From: Pelagibius sp965227505
GTDB lineage: Bacteria > Pseudomonadota > Alphaproteobacteria > Kiloniellales > Kiloniellaceae
DNA length: 64,000 bases
Direction of reading: 5' to 3'
NCBI RefSeq assembly: GCF_965227505.1
Contig: NZ_OZ245757.1
Coordinates: forward strand, 3,534,001 to 3,598,000
A model generated the notes under the pieces. That model was not told the origin of the DNA, searched no databases, and saw nothing but the letters and a program-made list of their open reading frames with translations. This document shows, piece by piece, positions 7,831 through 16,623 of the stretch. The stretch's first letter is position 1; the number at the start of each line of letters is the position of its first letter. The position numbers were made by a program, and so were the translations under genes.

Positions 7831-9501
7831 ATGGTCCGGCGCTTGCGGTTGATCAGTGGTCTGGTGCTCTTCGGCTACGTGCTGACGCACCTGCTGAACC
7901 ATTCCCTGGGGTTGATTTCCTTCGAGGCGCTGGAGGCCGGCGTCGCGGTCTTCTCCGCCTTCTGGCGCTCCTGGCCGCTGACGGTTCTGCTGTACGGCGC
8001 ACTGCTCGCCCACCTGGCGCTGGCTCTGGTGGCCATCTTCGCCAGAGAGCGTCTGGTGATGCCGCCGGCCGAAGCGCTGCGCTATCTGATGGGTGTGCTG
8101 ATCGTTCCGCTGGCAGCCCTGCACGTGCTGGGGACGCGTTTCACGCACGCGGTCTATGGCCTCGACGACAGTTATCTCTACATCGTCACCGTCCAGGTGG
8201 TTTTCGATGTCACCATCGCCATTCAGCAAGCGGCCCTTGTGGTGGTGGTGTGGCTGCACGGCTGCATCGGGCTGCATCTCTGGCTCCGGCTGAAACCGTG
8301 GTACGGACGCATCGTTTCCTATGCGCTTGCTCTGGCCATTCTGCTCCCTACCCTTTCCCTGGGCGGGTACCTCTTCGCCGCGCGCGAGGTGCTGCGCCTG
8401 GCGGAGGACCCCGACTGGGTGGAGCAGGTCCTGCGCCAGGCCAACGTTCCCTCTTCCGAGGCGATCGCCGAGATCGGGGTCCTGCGCGACGGTCTGGTGA
8501 TCGGGTTCTTTGCGCTGCTGGCCCTGACCCTCGTGGCGCGCCTGCTCTGGCGGATCTGGAAACGCCGCCGCGGCATGGTCCGGCTGACCTATCCGGGCGT
8601 CCGCCGGGTGACCGTTCCCAAGGGCACCACGGTCCTGGATGCCAGCCGCCTGGGGGGCATCGCCCACGCGTCGGTCTGCGGCGGCCGCGGGCGTTGTTCG
8701 ACCTGCCGGGTGCGGGTCGGCCGCGGGGGCGCCCTGTTGCCGCCTCCCAGCACCGACGAGCGCCGCGTTCTGGCACGCGTCGGCGCGGCCCCCAACGTGC
8801 GCCTCGCCTGCCAGACCGCCGTCCTGGCCGATTGCGAGGTGACGCCGCTGCTGCCGCCGGCCAGCGGTCCCCGCGCGGCGCGGCCGAGGCCTGGCTATCT
8901 GCAGGGCGACGAACGGGAAATCGCCATCCTCTTTGCCGACCTTCGCGGCTTTACGACACTCTCGGAAGACCGCCTGCCCTACGACGTGGTTTTCGTTCTC
9001 AACCGCTATTTCACGGCCATGGGCACGGCGGTCGAGCAGGCTGGCGGGCGCATCGACAAGTTCATCGGCGACGGCGTGATGGCCCTCTTCGGCATCGAAA
9101 AAGGAGTCGCCGTTGGCAGCCGAAACGCCATGGAGGCCGCCCGCCTGATGGCCAAGTCCCTCGACGAGCTAAACCGCAGTCTCGCCTCGGATCTGCAACA
9201 GCCCCTGCGGATCGGTATCGGCCTTCACTCCGGCGCCGCGATCGTCGGCGAAATGGGGTATGGGCGCGCAACCTCGGTGACGGCGATCGGCGATGCGGTC
9301 AATACCGCCAGCCGTCTGGAGGCGCTGACCAAGGACTACGCAGCCCAGCTCATCGTCTCGGCCCCGTTGGCCGCCCATGCCGGGCTTGATCTCAGCACCT
9401 TTCCCAAGCACCAGATAGACCTGCGCGGCCGTTCGGCCCCGCTGGACATCCACGTTCTGGAAAACGCCCAGTCCCTTCCCGCACTGGTGCCGGAGGACTG
9501 A
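7831..9501 (+). CDS. Membrane-anchored adenylate cyclase with 2Fe-2S ferredoxin domain
   Basis: About 556 residues with three parts. Residues 1-240 contain roughly six membrane helices with His at 20, 24, 61, 98, 106, 143 and 149; the first helix reads GYVLTHLLNHSLGL, resembling the heme-binding helices of succinate-dehydrogenase-type cytochrome b subunits. Residues 248-345 are a plant-type ferredoxin domain with C283, C289, C292 and C327 (CX5CX2C...C). Residues 360-550 are a class III cyclase: metal aspartates D370 and D414, K410 and T484 consistent with ATP rather than GTP, N491 and R495 for the transition state. It should make cAMP under redox control; heme binding is inference. An in-frame GTG at 7765 is an alternative start. 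Confidence 0.85.
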   Translation: MVRRLRLISGLVLFGYVLTHLLNHSLGLISFEALEAGVAVFSAFWRSWPLTVLLYGALLAHLALALVAIFARERLVMPPAEALRYLMGVLIVPLAALHVLGTRFTHAVYGLDDSYLYIVTVQVVFDVTIAIQQAALVVVVWLHGCIGLHLWLRLKPWYGRIVSYALALAILLPTLSLGGYLFAAREVLRLAEDPDWVEQVLRQANVPSSEAIAEIGVLRDGLVIGFFALLALTLVARLLWRIWKRRRGMVRLTYPGVRRVTVPKGTTVLDASRLGGIAHASVCGGRGRCSTCRVRVGRGGALLPPPSTDERRVLARVGAAPNVRLACQTAVLADCEVTPLLPPASGPRAARPRPGYLQGDEREIAILFADLRGFTTLSEDRLPYDVVFVLNRYFTAMGTAVEQAGGRIDKFIGDGVMALFGIEKGVAVGSRNAMEAARLMAKSLDELNRSLASDLQQPLRIGIGLHSGAAIVGEMGYGRATSVTAIGDAVNTASRLEALTKDYAAQLIVSAPLAAHAGLDLSTFPKHQIDLRGRSAPLDIHVLENAQSLPALVPED

Positions 9502-9522
9502 GGTGCGGCAGCGCAGGAGACG

Positions 9523-9999
9523 CTAACTGCCGGCCCTGGCCTTGTAAGCGGCGATGGCGTTCTTCAGTTCGGTGTATTCCTTGCAGCCGAAGAAGCAGGC
9601 ACTGTCGAGCACGTCCAGCCGCTCCTCCGCTTTTGCCAGATCGTCCATCTTCAGATAGAGCTCGCCCAGGTACTCGTTGGCGCCGCGATGACGCGGCTCC
9701 AGCTTCAGCGCGGTCTCGTAGTGGCCGAGGGCGACATCGATGCTGCCGAGCTGGCGGTGGCTGTAGCCGAGAAGGTTGAAGGCGTCGGCATTCTCCTGGT
9801 CCTTGGCGACGATCCCCTCGAGCACAGGGATGGCGGCCTCGTACTTGCCATCCTCGACCAGCTGTTCGGCCTGAGCGTAAGCAGGGTCGGCCTTTGCCTT
9901 GTTGGCGGCCGACGACGCGCTGCTGTCGGCCAGGGCCGGCCCCGTAGCGACGATAAAGGCAAGAGCCGCGGGAAAGAAAAGTCGGGTCAGCGTCTGCAT
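9523..9999 (-). CDS. Secreted TPR-repeat protein
   Basis: 158 residues with a signal peptide (hydrophobic core ALAFIVATGPALA, cleavage near ALA-DSS) and about three tetratricopeptide repeats between residues 35 and 130 (for example NADAFNLLGYSHRQLGSIDVAL). Two Cys near the C-terminus (SACFFGCKEY) may form a disulfide in the periplasm. TPR proteins serve as interaction scaffolds; a partner cannot be named. ATG 9999 has GGAG six bases before it. Confidence 0.8.
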   Translation of the reverse strand: MQTLTRLFFPAALAFIVATGPALADSSASSAANKAKADPAYAQAEQLVEDGKYEAAIPVLEGIVAKDQENADAFNLLGYSHRQLGSIDVALGHYETALKLEPRHRGANEYLGELYLKMDDLAKAEERLDVLDSACFFGCKEYTELKNAIAAYKARAGS

Positions 10000-10146
10000 C
10001 TTGTCTCCAATCCTCCTCGCTGTATCCCGGCGGTCACCTTGGACAGCGACCGGCCCGGACAACTCATTACCACGGCGCGGAACCTACTATGATCGCCACC
10101 CCGACGACGACCAAGTCAAAAGCGGTTGATTGGCCTGTCGGCGGCG

Positions 10147-10758
10147 CTATCGGGCTGCGCTTTGTGGCTGTATGTCCGTTTGCTGATGAAGGCCGGACTG
10201 GCCGGGCGGTAGGACCCGCTCCACCGCCGAGAGGATCTCCGTTGAGACCGGGCGGATGCGCGACGGCCAGCCGGCGACCAGCGCGCCGTCGGATCCGATC
10301 AGAACCTTGTGAAAGTTCCAGCGCGGCGTTCCCTCCTGGCCCAGTTCCGCTGCAAACCAGCGGTAGAGCGGATGGGCCTCCGCGCCGATGACCTGCTGCT
10401 TCTCGGTCATCGGAAAGTCGATGCCGAACTGGACCTCGCAGAACTCTTTGATTTCCGCTTCGCTGCCGGGCTCCTGGCCGCCGAAATCGTTGGAGGGCAC
10501 GCCCAGAACGACGAGGCCGCGGTCACGATAGCGATCCCAGAGGTCCTGCAGGTCTGCATACTGAGGTGTGAAACCGCAGCGCGAGGCGGTGTTCACCACC
10601 AGTACGGCCTTGCCGGCGTAGTCGGAGAGGGCCAGGGGCTGCCCCTCGATCGAGGTGAAGCGGAAATCATGGGCCGTGCGCGGTTCTGCGGCGGCGGCGC
10701 CTGTAAACGCCAGGCCGGCGGCGGCCAGGACGACCAGGGCGAGTCTGCGGAATGCCAT
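10147..10758 (-). CDS. Glutathione peroxidase family protein, exported
   Basis: 203 residues. After a signal peptide (LALVVLAAAGLAFTGAAAAE) comes the thiol-peroxidase fold: active-site Cys in NTASRCGFT, Gln in SNDFGGQEPG and Trp in WNFHKVLIG, the classical catalytic set with Cys instead of selenocysteine. The family reduces hydroperoxides, in bacteria usually with thioredoxin. The signal peptide makes a periplasmic location likely, which is less common than cytoplasmic BtuE-type enzymes. The ATG at 10758 lies directly before the signal. Confidence 0.88.
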   Translation of the reverse strand: MAFRRLALVVLAAAGLAFTGAAAAEPRTAHDFRFTSIEGQPLALSDYAGKAVLVVNTASRCGFTPQYADLQDLWDRYRDRGLVVLGVPSNDFGGQEPGSEAEIKEFCEVQFGIDFPMTEKQQVIGAEAHPLYRWFAAELGQEGTPRWNFHKVLIGSDGALVAGWPSRIRPVSTEILSAVERVLPPGQSGLHQQTDIQPQSAAR

Positions 10759-10917
10759 GACCCGAGAGCCTCCTCGGCAGGTCTGTGGTGGTGTCGGTGG
10801 ACAATCTCCTATGTAGCGCTTACGAAAGCGGGGGCAAGCCGGATGCCGTGGCGTCGGGCCTTGGCCGGACCGCAAGGCCTACCCCCTTCTGCGCCTTTTT
10901 CCCTTGGAGCCGCCCGC

Positions 10918-11658
10918 ATGGAGCTGACCGCCGTTTTCGTGGCTGCCGCGCTGGTGTTGGCGGGCACCGTGAAGGGCGCGGTCGGCCTCGGCCTGCCGCC
11001 GATTGCCATGGGCTTCATGGTCATCGTCATGCCGCCGGTGGAGGCCGCTGCTCTGCTGGTCATCCCGGCCTTTTTCACCAACGCCTGGCAGATGCTGCGG
11101 GGGCCGCACCTGCGCCCTTTGCTGCGGCGCGTCTGGCCGCTGCTGCTTTGCGCTTTCGCGGGCACCCTGGTCGGGGCCGACTGGCTGACGGAGGAAAACG
11201 CGCGCGTCGGCACCATCATCCTGGGGTTCGTCCTTGCGGCTTACGCGGCCAGCGGGCTTGTCTCCATCCAGGTGGTGATCGGCCGATCTCAGCAAGGCTG
11301 GCTTGGCGCCCTGGCTGGCGGCCTGACCGGTCTGGTGACCGCCGCCACCGGCGTCTCTTCCATGCCGATGGTGCCCTACATGCAGGCCATCGGGCTGGAG
11401 AAGGACGCCCTGATCCAGGCCATGGGCCTTTCGTTCACGGTATCGAGCGTGGCGCTGGCCATCAATCTGGCCTCCGTCGAGGCTCTCACCTGGTCGCTGG
11501 GGCCCGCCGTCGTCGGGGCGCTGGCGGCGGTGACCCTGGGGCTGTGGCTCGGCCAGATCATCCGCCGGCGCTTGAACCCGGCCAGTTTCCGCATCTGGTT
11601 TCTGGTCACCCTGCTGGCGCTGGGCCTCTATCTCGCCCTGCGGTCCCTCTTCGCGTGA
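10918..11658 (+). CDS. TauE/SafE family membrane permease
   Basis: 246 residues, almost wholly hydrophobic, with about seven or eight helices and the internal repeat seen in TauE/SafE proteins: an early VKGAVGLGLPPIAMGFMV and a mid-protein TGLVTAATGVSSMPMVPYMQ. These transporters move sulfite, sulfoacetate or similar anions. GGAG lies seven bases before the ATG. No sulfur-metabolism gene is adjacent, so the substrate stays open. It is convergent with recX. Confidence 0.85.
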   Translation: MELTAVFVAAALVLAGTVKGAVGLGLPPIAMGFMVIVMPPVEAAALLVIPAFFTNAWQMLRGPHLRPLLRRVWPLLLCAFAGTLVGADWLTEENARVGTIILGFVLAAYAASGLVSIQVVIGRSQQGWLGALAGGLTGLVTAATGVSSMPMVPYMQAIGLEKDALIQAMGLSFTVSSVALAINLASVEALTWSLGPAVVGALAAVTLGLWLGQIIRRRLNPASFRIWFLVTLLALGLYLALRSLFA

Positions 11659-11668
11659 GGGCCCTTTT

Positions 11669-12289
11669 CTAACCGCTGTCCGCGTCCGCCGCCAGGGCCG
11701 CCGGATCGTCACAGTCGATGACGCGCCGGGCGGTCTCGTAGTCGAAGCCCTGGCGCCCCAGAGCGGCGAGATCGCGGTCGCGCCGTTCCGCCCGCGCCTC
11801 GCTGCGAAAGGGCCCGAGGCGGCGGCGCCGGGCGTAGGTCAGGGCGGCCGCCAGGTCCGTGCCGACCGCGTCTTCATCCGCTTCGGCCAGGGTGGTCTCG
11901 ATAAGGTCCTGGGCGAGGCCCTTGGCGGCGAGGCGGGCCCGGACCATGGCCAGGGAGCAGCCCTTGGCGCGCAGGCTGCGCAGGCGTTCGCGTGCAAAGC
12001 GGGCGTCGTTGAGCACACCGGCGGCGGCGAGGCGCTGGATCAGACGGTCCACTGCGGCCGCGCCGGCGGATGCATCCGTGCCGTGCACGCGGGCCGACAG
12101 CGTGACCTTGCCCATCAACAGACGGCGCAGGTGGCCGGAGGCCGCGTCATAGCGGTCGAGATAGCGCAGCGCCGCCCGCTCCAGCGCCTCGGGACTGGCC
12201 TTTAGGGGCTGGCGCTTGCGCCTGCGGCGCTGCCCTCTCGCCGCGCCGTCAGCAGGCCCGCGCTCCGGCTTGCTGCCCGCTTCGCTCAC
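11669..12289 (-). CDS. recX: RecX-family regulatory protein
   Basis: 206 residues, helical, Arg/Ala rich. RecX modulates RecA filaments. The repeat pattern of helical triplets is visible: ALRYLDRYDAASGHLRRLL, then VDRLIQRLAAAGVLNDARFA and a block RAKGCSLAMVRARLAAKG, the typical RecX signature (LNDxxFA, K/RG...I...L). recA is not in the window. Start GTG 12289 is chosen because GGAG lies eight bases before it. The N-terminal 25 residues are basic and probably disordered. Confidence 0.85.
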   Translation of the reverse strand: MSEAGSKPERGPADGAARGQRRRRKRQPLKASPEALERAALRYLDRYDAASGHLRRLLMGKVTLSARVHGTDASAGAAAVDRLIQRLAAAGVLNDARFARERLRSLRAKGCSLAMVRARLAAKGLAQDLIETTLAEADEDAVGTDLAAALTYARRRRLGPFRSEARAERRDRDLAALGRQGFDYETARRVIDCDDPAALAADADSG

Positions 12290-12381
12290 GCCAGCGTCTC
12301 CGTGGCCCGAGGGAGCGCGCGCTCAGCGTGGCTTTCCGCGCCCTGCTTGCGCCGCTCGGCGCCTGGGACTATGCATCCATC

Positions 12382-13197
12382 ATGAAACATCAAACCGTCT
12401 CGCTCGCCGCAGCCTCGGTGCGCCGCATGGGGCCGGTCAACTGGCGCGGCCTGTGGACCCTCTACATGAAGGAAGTGCGCCGCTTCCTCAACGTTTTTAC
12501 CCAGACGCTGCTGGCGCCGATGGTCACGACCCTGCTGTTCCTGGCCATCTTCACCCTGGCGCTGGGTGGCGGCGGCCGCCAGGTGGGCGGCGTCGACTTC
12601 GCCGTGTTCCTGGCGCCGGGCCTGATCATGATGGCGATGGTTCAAAACGCCTTCGCCAACACCTCCTCCTCGCTGGTGATCGCCAAGGTGCAGGGCAACA
12701 TCGTCGACATCCTGATGCCGCCGCTGTCTCCCGGAGAACTGACCCTCGGCATCGCCGCCGGCGGAGTGACCCGCGGAGTGATGGTGGGGCTGGCCGTCGG
12801 GCTCGGCATGTGGCTTTTCGTTCCGATCCCGATCCACGCGCCGCATTTTATTGTCTATCACGCCGTCATGGCCTCGCTGATGCTGGCGCTCCTGGGCATG
12901 ATCGGCGGCATCTGGTCCGAGAAGTTCGATCACATCGCCGCGGTGACCAACTTCGTCATCACGCCATTCTCGTTCCTCTCCGGCACCTTCTATTCGATCG
13001 AGCGGCTGCCGCCGATCTGGCAGACGGTGGCCCACTTCAATCCGTTTTTCTACATGATCGACGGCTTCCGTTATGGCTTCATCGGCCACGCGGACGGATC
13101 GATCGTCATCGGCATGGTGGTCATGGCCCTGTTCAACGTCCTTCTCTGGACGGTGACTCACCGGATGTTCGCCACCGGATACCGCCTGAAGCCGTGA
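12382..13197 (+). CDS. ABC-2 type permease, first of a pair
   Basis: 271 residues with six predicted helices in the ABC-2 layout, including the conserved Pro/Leu segment DILMPPLSPGELTLG and, near the end, SFLSGTFYSIERLPPIWQTVAHFNPFFYMIDGFR, which is the ABC-2 hallmark (given here only as landmarks around residues 195-230). Such permeases export drugs, polysaccharides or lipids with a separate ATPase. ATG 12382 is the better start by homology pattern, although its ribosome site is weak; GTG 12328 is an alternative. No ATPase gene is beside it. Confidence 0.85.
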   Translation: MKHQTVSLAAASVRRMGPVNWRGLWTLYMKEVRRFLNVFTQTLLAPMVTTLLFLAIFTLALGGGGRQVGGVDFAVFLAPGLIMMAMVQNAFANTSSSLVIAKVQGNIVDILMPPLSPGELTLGIAAGGVTRGVMVGLAVGLGMWLFVPIPIHAPHFIVYHAVMASLMLALLGMIGGIWSEKFDHIAAVTNFVITPFSFLSGTFYSIERLPPIWQTVAHFNPFFYMIDGFRYGFIGHADGSIVIGMVVMALFNVLLWTVTHRMFATGYRLKP

Positions 13198-13221
13198 GGG
13201 AACGATGAGTGTGAGGGAGCG

Positions 13222-14061
13222 ATGAGCCTGCGCCAGACAGTTCCCCCGCGCGGCATGCTGGCGTTCCGCAGCTGGCGGCCGCTGCATTTTCGCCGCTTCA
13301 ACGCGCGGGGCTTCTGGACGCACTACTACTATCGCGGCGTCCTGCGCTTCTACCGCTTCGGCCTGGAGCTGCTGGTCGGACCGCTGGTCTCCAGCCTGCT
13401 GTTCATTCTCGTCTTCGCCGTGGCCCAGAACGAGCGCAGCACCATCGTGCCGGGCGTCGGCCTCATCGCCTTCATTGCGCCGGGCATCATTCTCTACGCC
13501 ATCGCCCACACCGCCTTTCAGAATGCCGCTGCGATGCTGGTCTTCGAGAAGATGGAGGGCATGATCAGCGACGTGCAGATGGCACCGCTCAGCCCCCTGG
13601 AACTGGTTGCCGGTTATGCCCTCTCGTCGGCGACCTGCGGGCTTTCGGTGGGTGTACTGCTTGCCATCGCAGCGGCGATCTTTGTGGATTTTTCATACTT
13701 CGATGCAAGCTTGGTGATCGGTTTCGCCTGTGCCACGGCCCTTTTCTTCGGTCTCCTGGGGACCGTTGTGGGGCTCTGGGCCGAGCGCTGGGACCACTAT
13801 TCCGCGGTGGAAGGCTTCGTCATAGCGCCTCTTGGTCTGCTGTCAGGGACCTTCTTCTCCGTCGAACGCCTGCCGGAGGCCTTTAGAGAGTGGATCTATT
13901 TCAACCCGGTCTTCTACGCCATCGACGGCTTCCGTGCCGGGCTCATCGGCTATGCGGAGTCCTCGCAGGCCCTGGGGATCGGCTTGCTGCTGGGGCTTTC
14001 CGCGTTGCTTGCGCTGCTTGGCTGGCGGCTTTTCGCCATCGGCTACAAGATCCGGCCCTGA
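13222..14061 (+). CDS. ABC-2 type permease, second of a pair
   Basis: 279 residues, clearly related to the gene before it: same helix order, MISDVQMAPLSPLEL near residue 115 and LSGTFFSVERLP, then FNPVFYAIDGFRAGLIGY near residue 220-250. The start ATG follows GGGAG by two to three bases and lies 24 bases after the first permease, so they are cotranscribed. Two non-identical subunits could form a heterodimeric channel. The cognate ATPase is not in the window. Confidence 0.85.
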   Translation: MSLRQTVPPRGMLAFRSWRPLHFRRFNARGFWTHYYYRGVLRFYRFGLELLVGPLVSSLLFILVFAVAQNERSTIVPGVGLIAFIAPGIILYAIAHTAFQNAAAMLVFEKMEGMISDVQMAPLSPLELVAGYALSSATCGLSVGVLLAIAAAIFVDFSYFDASLVIGFACATALFFGLLGTVVGLWAERWDHYSAVEGFVIAPLGLLSGTFFSVERLPEAFREWIYFNPVFYAIDGFRAGLIGYAESSQALGIGLLLGLSALLALLGWRLFAIGYKIRP

Positions 14062-14092
14062 CGGGGCCGCCGACACTTCCGGAGGCCCTGTC

Positions 14093-15016
14093 ATGAGACA
14101 ACTGCCGCTCCTCTTCGCGGGCCGGGCGGCCCTGCAGCTTGTCGTCTTTGTCCTGCTGGCGGCCGCGATGGCAGTACCGGCGGCGGCCAGGGACGCAAAG
14201 TACGCCGAGGGCATCTTCTGGAAGGTGCAGCGCGACGGCGGGCCGGAGAGCTTTGTTCTAGGGGTGGTGCACTCCACCGATCCGCGCCTGCGCGAGCTTC
14301 CCGAACAGATCCGTCAGCCTTTTGTGAGTGCCCGCGACGTCGTCTTCGAGTTGCCGCAGGACCCTGAGGGTGCGGCGGCCTTCAGCAGCGCCATGATGCT
14401 GCAGGGCGACATCGGTCTTGAGCGCATTTTGGGTGATGCGCTTTTTGGAAGTGTGTCGCAAGCGGCCCTGCGCTACGGCCTGAATCCTCAGGCACTGCGG
14501 GGTCTGCAGCCCTGGGCTTTGGGAACCTTCCTCGCCTTTTCGCCGACAGAGTTCGCGCGTCTCAGGAGCGGCGCGCAGGTCTTTGATGACTGGCTGATGG
14601 ATACTGCGCAACGCCGCGGGAAAGCAGTGCATGGGCTGGAGAGCTACCAGGAGCGCATTGCCTTCTTTGACAGTATGTCCCAAGCAGACCAGGTCGTTAT
14701 GGTGACGGATCTGGTCGCCGACAACGCCAAGATAGAGGCCCAGCAGGCACGTGTTCTGAATGCCTATCTCAAGAGCGAACTCGGAAACGTTTTCACTCTG
14801 CTCACCGACATGTCCGGCGTGAACGATGAGCAAGCAGCGCGGAAGTTCCTGCAGCGGCTGATCTTCGATCGCAACGCGATCATGGCCACGCGGATGGAGC
14901 CTTTCCTCCGGCGTGGCAATACCTTCGTCGCCATCGGTGCATTGCATCTGCCCGGCGAGGCGGGCGTGCTCGACCTCCTGGAACGGCAGGGCTACCGCAT
15001 CACCCGGGTTTATTGA
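14093..15016 (+). CDS. TraB/GumN-family exported protein, copy 1
   Basis: 307 residues with a signal peptide (LVVFVLLAAAMAVPAAA). TraB/GumN (PrgY-like) proteins carry two GxxH motifs and an acidic residue thought to form a metalloprotease-like site. Here they read VLGVVHSTD (about residue 58) and VAIGALHLPGEAGVLDLL (about 285), with EL in VFELP. The ribosome site GGAGG precedes the ATG by eight bases. Its neighbour at 15143 is a paralogue. Function in free-living bacteria is not settled. Confidence 0.8.
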   Translation: MRQLPLLFAGRAALQLVVFVLLAAAMAVPAAARDAKYAEGIFWKVQRDGGPESFVLGVVHSTDPRLRELPEQIRQPFVSARDVVFELPQDPEGAAAFSSAMMLQGDIGLERILGDALFGSVSQAALRYGLNPQALRGLQPWALGTFLAFSPTEFARLRSGAQVFDDWLMDTAQRRGKAVHGLESYQERIAFFDSMSQADQVVMVTDLVADNAKIEAQQARVLNAYLKSELGNVFTLLTDMSGVNDEQAARKFLQRLIFDRNAIMATRMEPFLRRGNTFVAIGALHLPGEAGVLDLLERQGYRITRVY

Positions 15017-15142
15017 GACGGAGTTCCCGGTTTGGGCTTGCCGGAATCTTAAGATTTCCAGGCCAGACTGGCGCGCAACCGGCGATTGACCCCCGCGCTG
15101 GGCAGGCCGGTCCTGGACGCAACGCCAACCCGGGATGCCGTC

Positions 15143-16087
15143 ATGACAGCGCCGCGCACGCGCCTTTCTTTCCAGTCACCCCTGCGCCCGACCCTGGGCT
15201 TCGCCCTCTTTGCGGTCGTTCTGGTGCTGTGGTCCGGCATCGCCGCCGCGGTCGATGCGCATTCCGTGCGCCATGGCGAGGGCCGCCTGTGGCGCATCGA
15301 GCGCAGCGGCGCGCCGCCCAGCCACATCATGGGCACCATCCATATCGCCGATCCGCGGGTGCGCGACCTGCCGCGACCGATCCTGCGGGCCTTCAAATCC
15401 TCCAGGCGGGCTGCGTTCGAACTGCTGGTGGGGCCGGAGGAGCGCCAGGAGATCACCACCAGCAAGCGCCTGCCCGAGGGGCGCTCGCTGGCTGCCGTCC
15501 TGGGCCGCGAGACCTACGACAAGGCGGTAAAGCGGGCGGAGCGCTATGGCCTTTCCGAGGAGGCCGTCGAGCGCCTGCGGCCGTCTTCCCTGGCGTTCCT
15601 GTTCCAGATCACGCCGGAGGAGTTCCGGCGCCAGCTCGATGGCGATCTGGTCCTGGATGCCTGGCTTATCCAGTATGCCTACGATCTCGGGATGCAGGTG
15701 GTCGCCCTGGAACACATCGAAGAGCAGCTCTCTCTGCTCGCCGATACCTCCTTGGAGGAGGAAGCGGAAATGCTGCGCCAGGTCCTGGTGAAGCTGGAGG
15801 AGCGGCCGAACGGCCGCGGCGATCTCATCGACAGTTACCTCGCCGGGAACATGTCACCGGTCTATCAGCTCGTCGAGCGCATGGCGCAGGAAAACGAGGA
15901 ACCGGGCGCCCGCGTCTTCAAGGAACAGTTCCTCGACGCCCGCAACCGTACCATGGTGAACCGCATGATCCCGTTGCTGAAACAGGGCCGCGCTTTCATC
16001 GCGGTCGGCGCCCTGCATATGCCCGGCGACCAGGGCATCCTCCATCTGCTTGAGCAGCAGGGCTACCGGGTGACGCGGGTCTACTAA
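15143..16087 (+). CDS. TraB/GumN-family exported protein, copy 2
   Basis: 314 residues, signal anchor near 19-38, and the same layout as the previous gene: IMGTIHIADPRVRDLP near residue 67 and FIAVGALHMPGDQGILHLLEQQGYRVTRVY-like end (landmark: ALHMPGDQG). The identity with copy 1 is strongest at both GxxH motifs and the C-terminus and low in between, so the duplication is old. Its last four bases (CTAA, 16084-16087) overlap the end of the convergent GNAT gene. Confidence 0.8.
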   Translation: MTAPRTRLSFQSPLRPTLGFALFAVVLVLWSGIAAAVDAHSVRHGEGRLWRIERSGAPPSHIMGTIHIADPRVRDLPRPILRAFKSSRRAAFELLVGPEERQEITTSKRLPEGRSLAAVLGRETYDKAVKRAERYGLSEEAVERLRPSSLAFLFQITPEEFRRQLDGDLVLDAWLIQYAYDLGMQVVALEHIEEQLSLLADTSLEEEAEMLRQVLVKLEERPNGRGDLIDSYLAGNMSPVYQLVERMAQENEEPGARVFKEQFLDARNRTMVNRMIPLLKQGRAFIAVGALHMPGDQGILHLLEQQGYRVTRVY

Positions 16088-16563
16088 GGGGCTTTTTCAC
16101 CGGCTGCGGGACGAAACTGCCGCAGCGCCAGTTCCATATCCTGATGCGGGATGCCGGCGTCAAGGTAGGTCTCGCCCACCGGACGGAACCCAAACCTTTC
16201 GTAAAACTTCAGGGCATGGATCTGCGCACCGAGTCTGACCTGCGAAACCGTATCTTCGCCGCGCAGGCGGTCCAGGATGTATTCGATCATGCGCGCCCCC
16301 AGCCCCTGGCCGCGATGGGATGCAGAGACGCAGACCCGTTGGATCTTTGCGAGATCGCCCGAGGTCTTTACCCGGGCCGCCGCCACTGCACCGCCGTTGT
16401 CCACGGCGAGGACGTGACGGCAGATCGGATCGAGGCCGTCGATCTCTTCGTCTTCGCTGACGCCCTGCTCGCCCATGAAGACTTTGCGCCTGAGGTCCAG
16501 ACAGAGGGCGATCTCCGCCTCGCTTTCGACGAACCTGATCTGCATTCGATGAACCTTTACCAT
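16084..16563 (-). CDS. GNAT-family N-acetyltransferase
   Basis: 159 residues. The acetyl-CoA loop is clear: RVCVSASHRGQGLGARMIEYIL (Q/RxxGxG, here RGQGLG) and the C-terminal strand FYERFGFRPVGETYLDAGIPHQDMEL, the pattern of the ElaA/YjcF-like subgroup (EQGVSEDEEIDGLD near residue 33). Substrate unknown. The ATG at 16563 has GGAG a few bases upstream; a second ATG 18 bases on is possible. It ends on the opposing TraB gene with a four-base overlap. Confidence 0.85.
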   Translation of the reverse strand: MVKVHRMQIRFVESEAEIALCLDLRRKVFMGEQGVSEDEEIDGLDPICRHVLAVDNGGAVAAARVKTSGDLAKIQRVCVSASHRGQGLGARMIEYILDRLRGEDTVSQVRLGAQIHALKFYERFGFRPVGETYLDAGIPHQDMELALRQFRPAAGEKAP

Positions 16564-16623
16564 GTTCTCCTTGGACCGCCGGGATAGCATGGAAAGGCCG
16601 GTGCAGTCTGCCCGGCTCACCAC

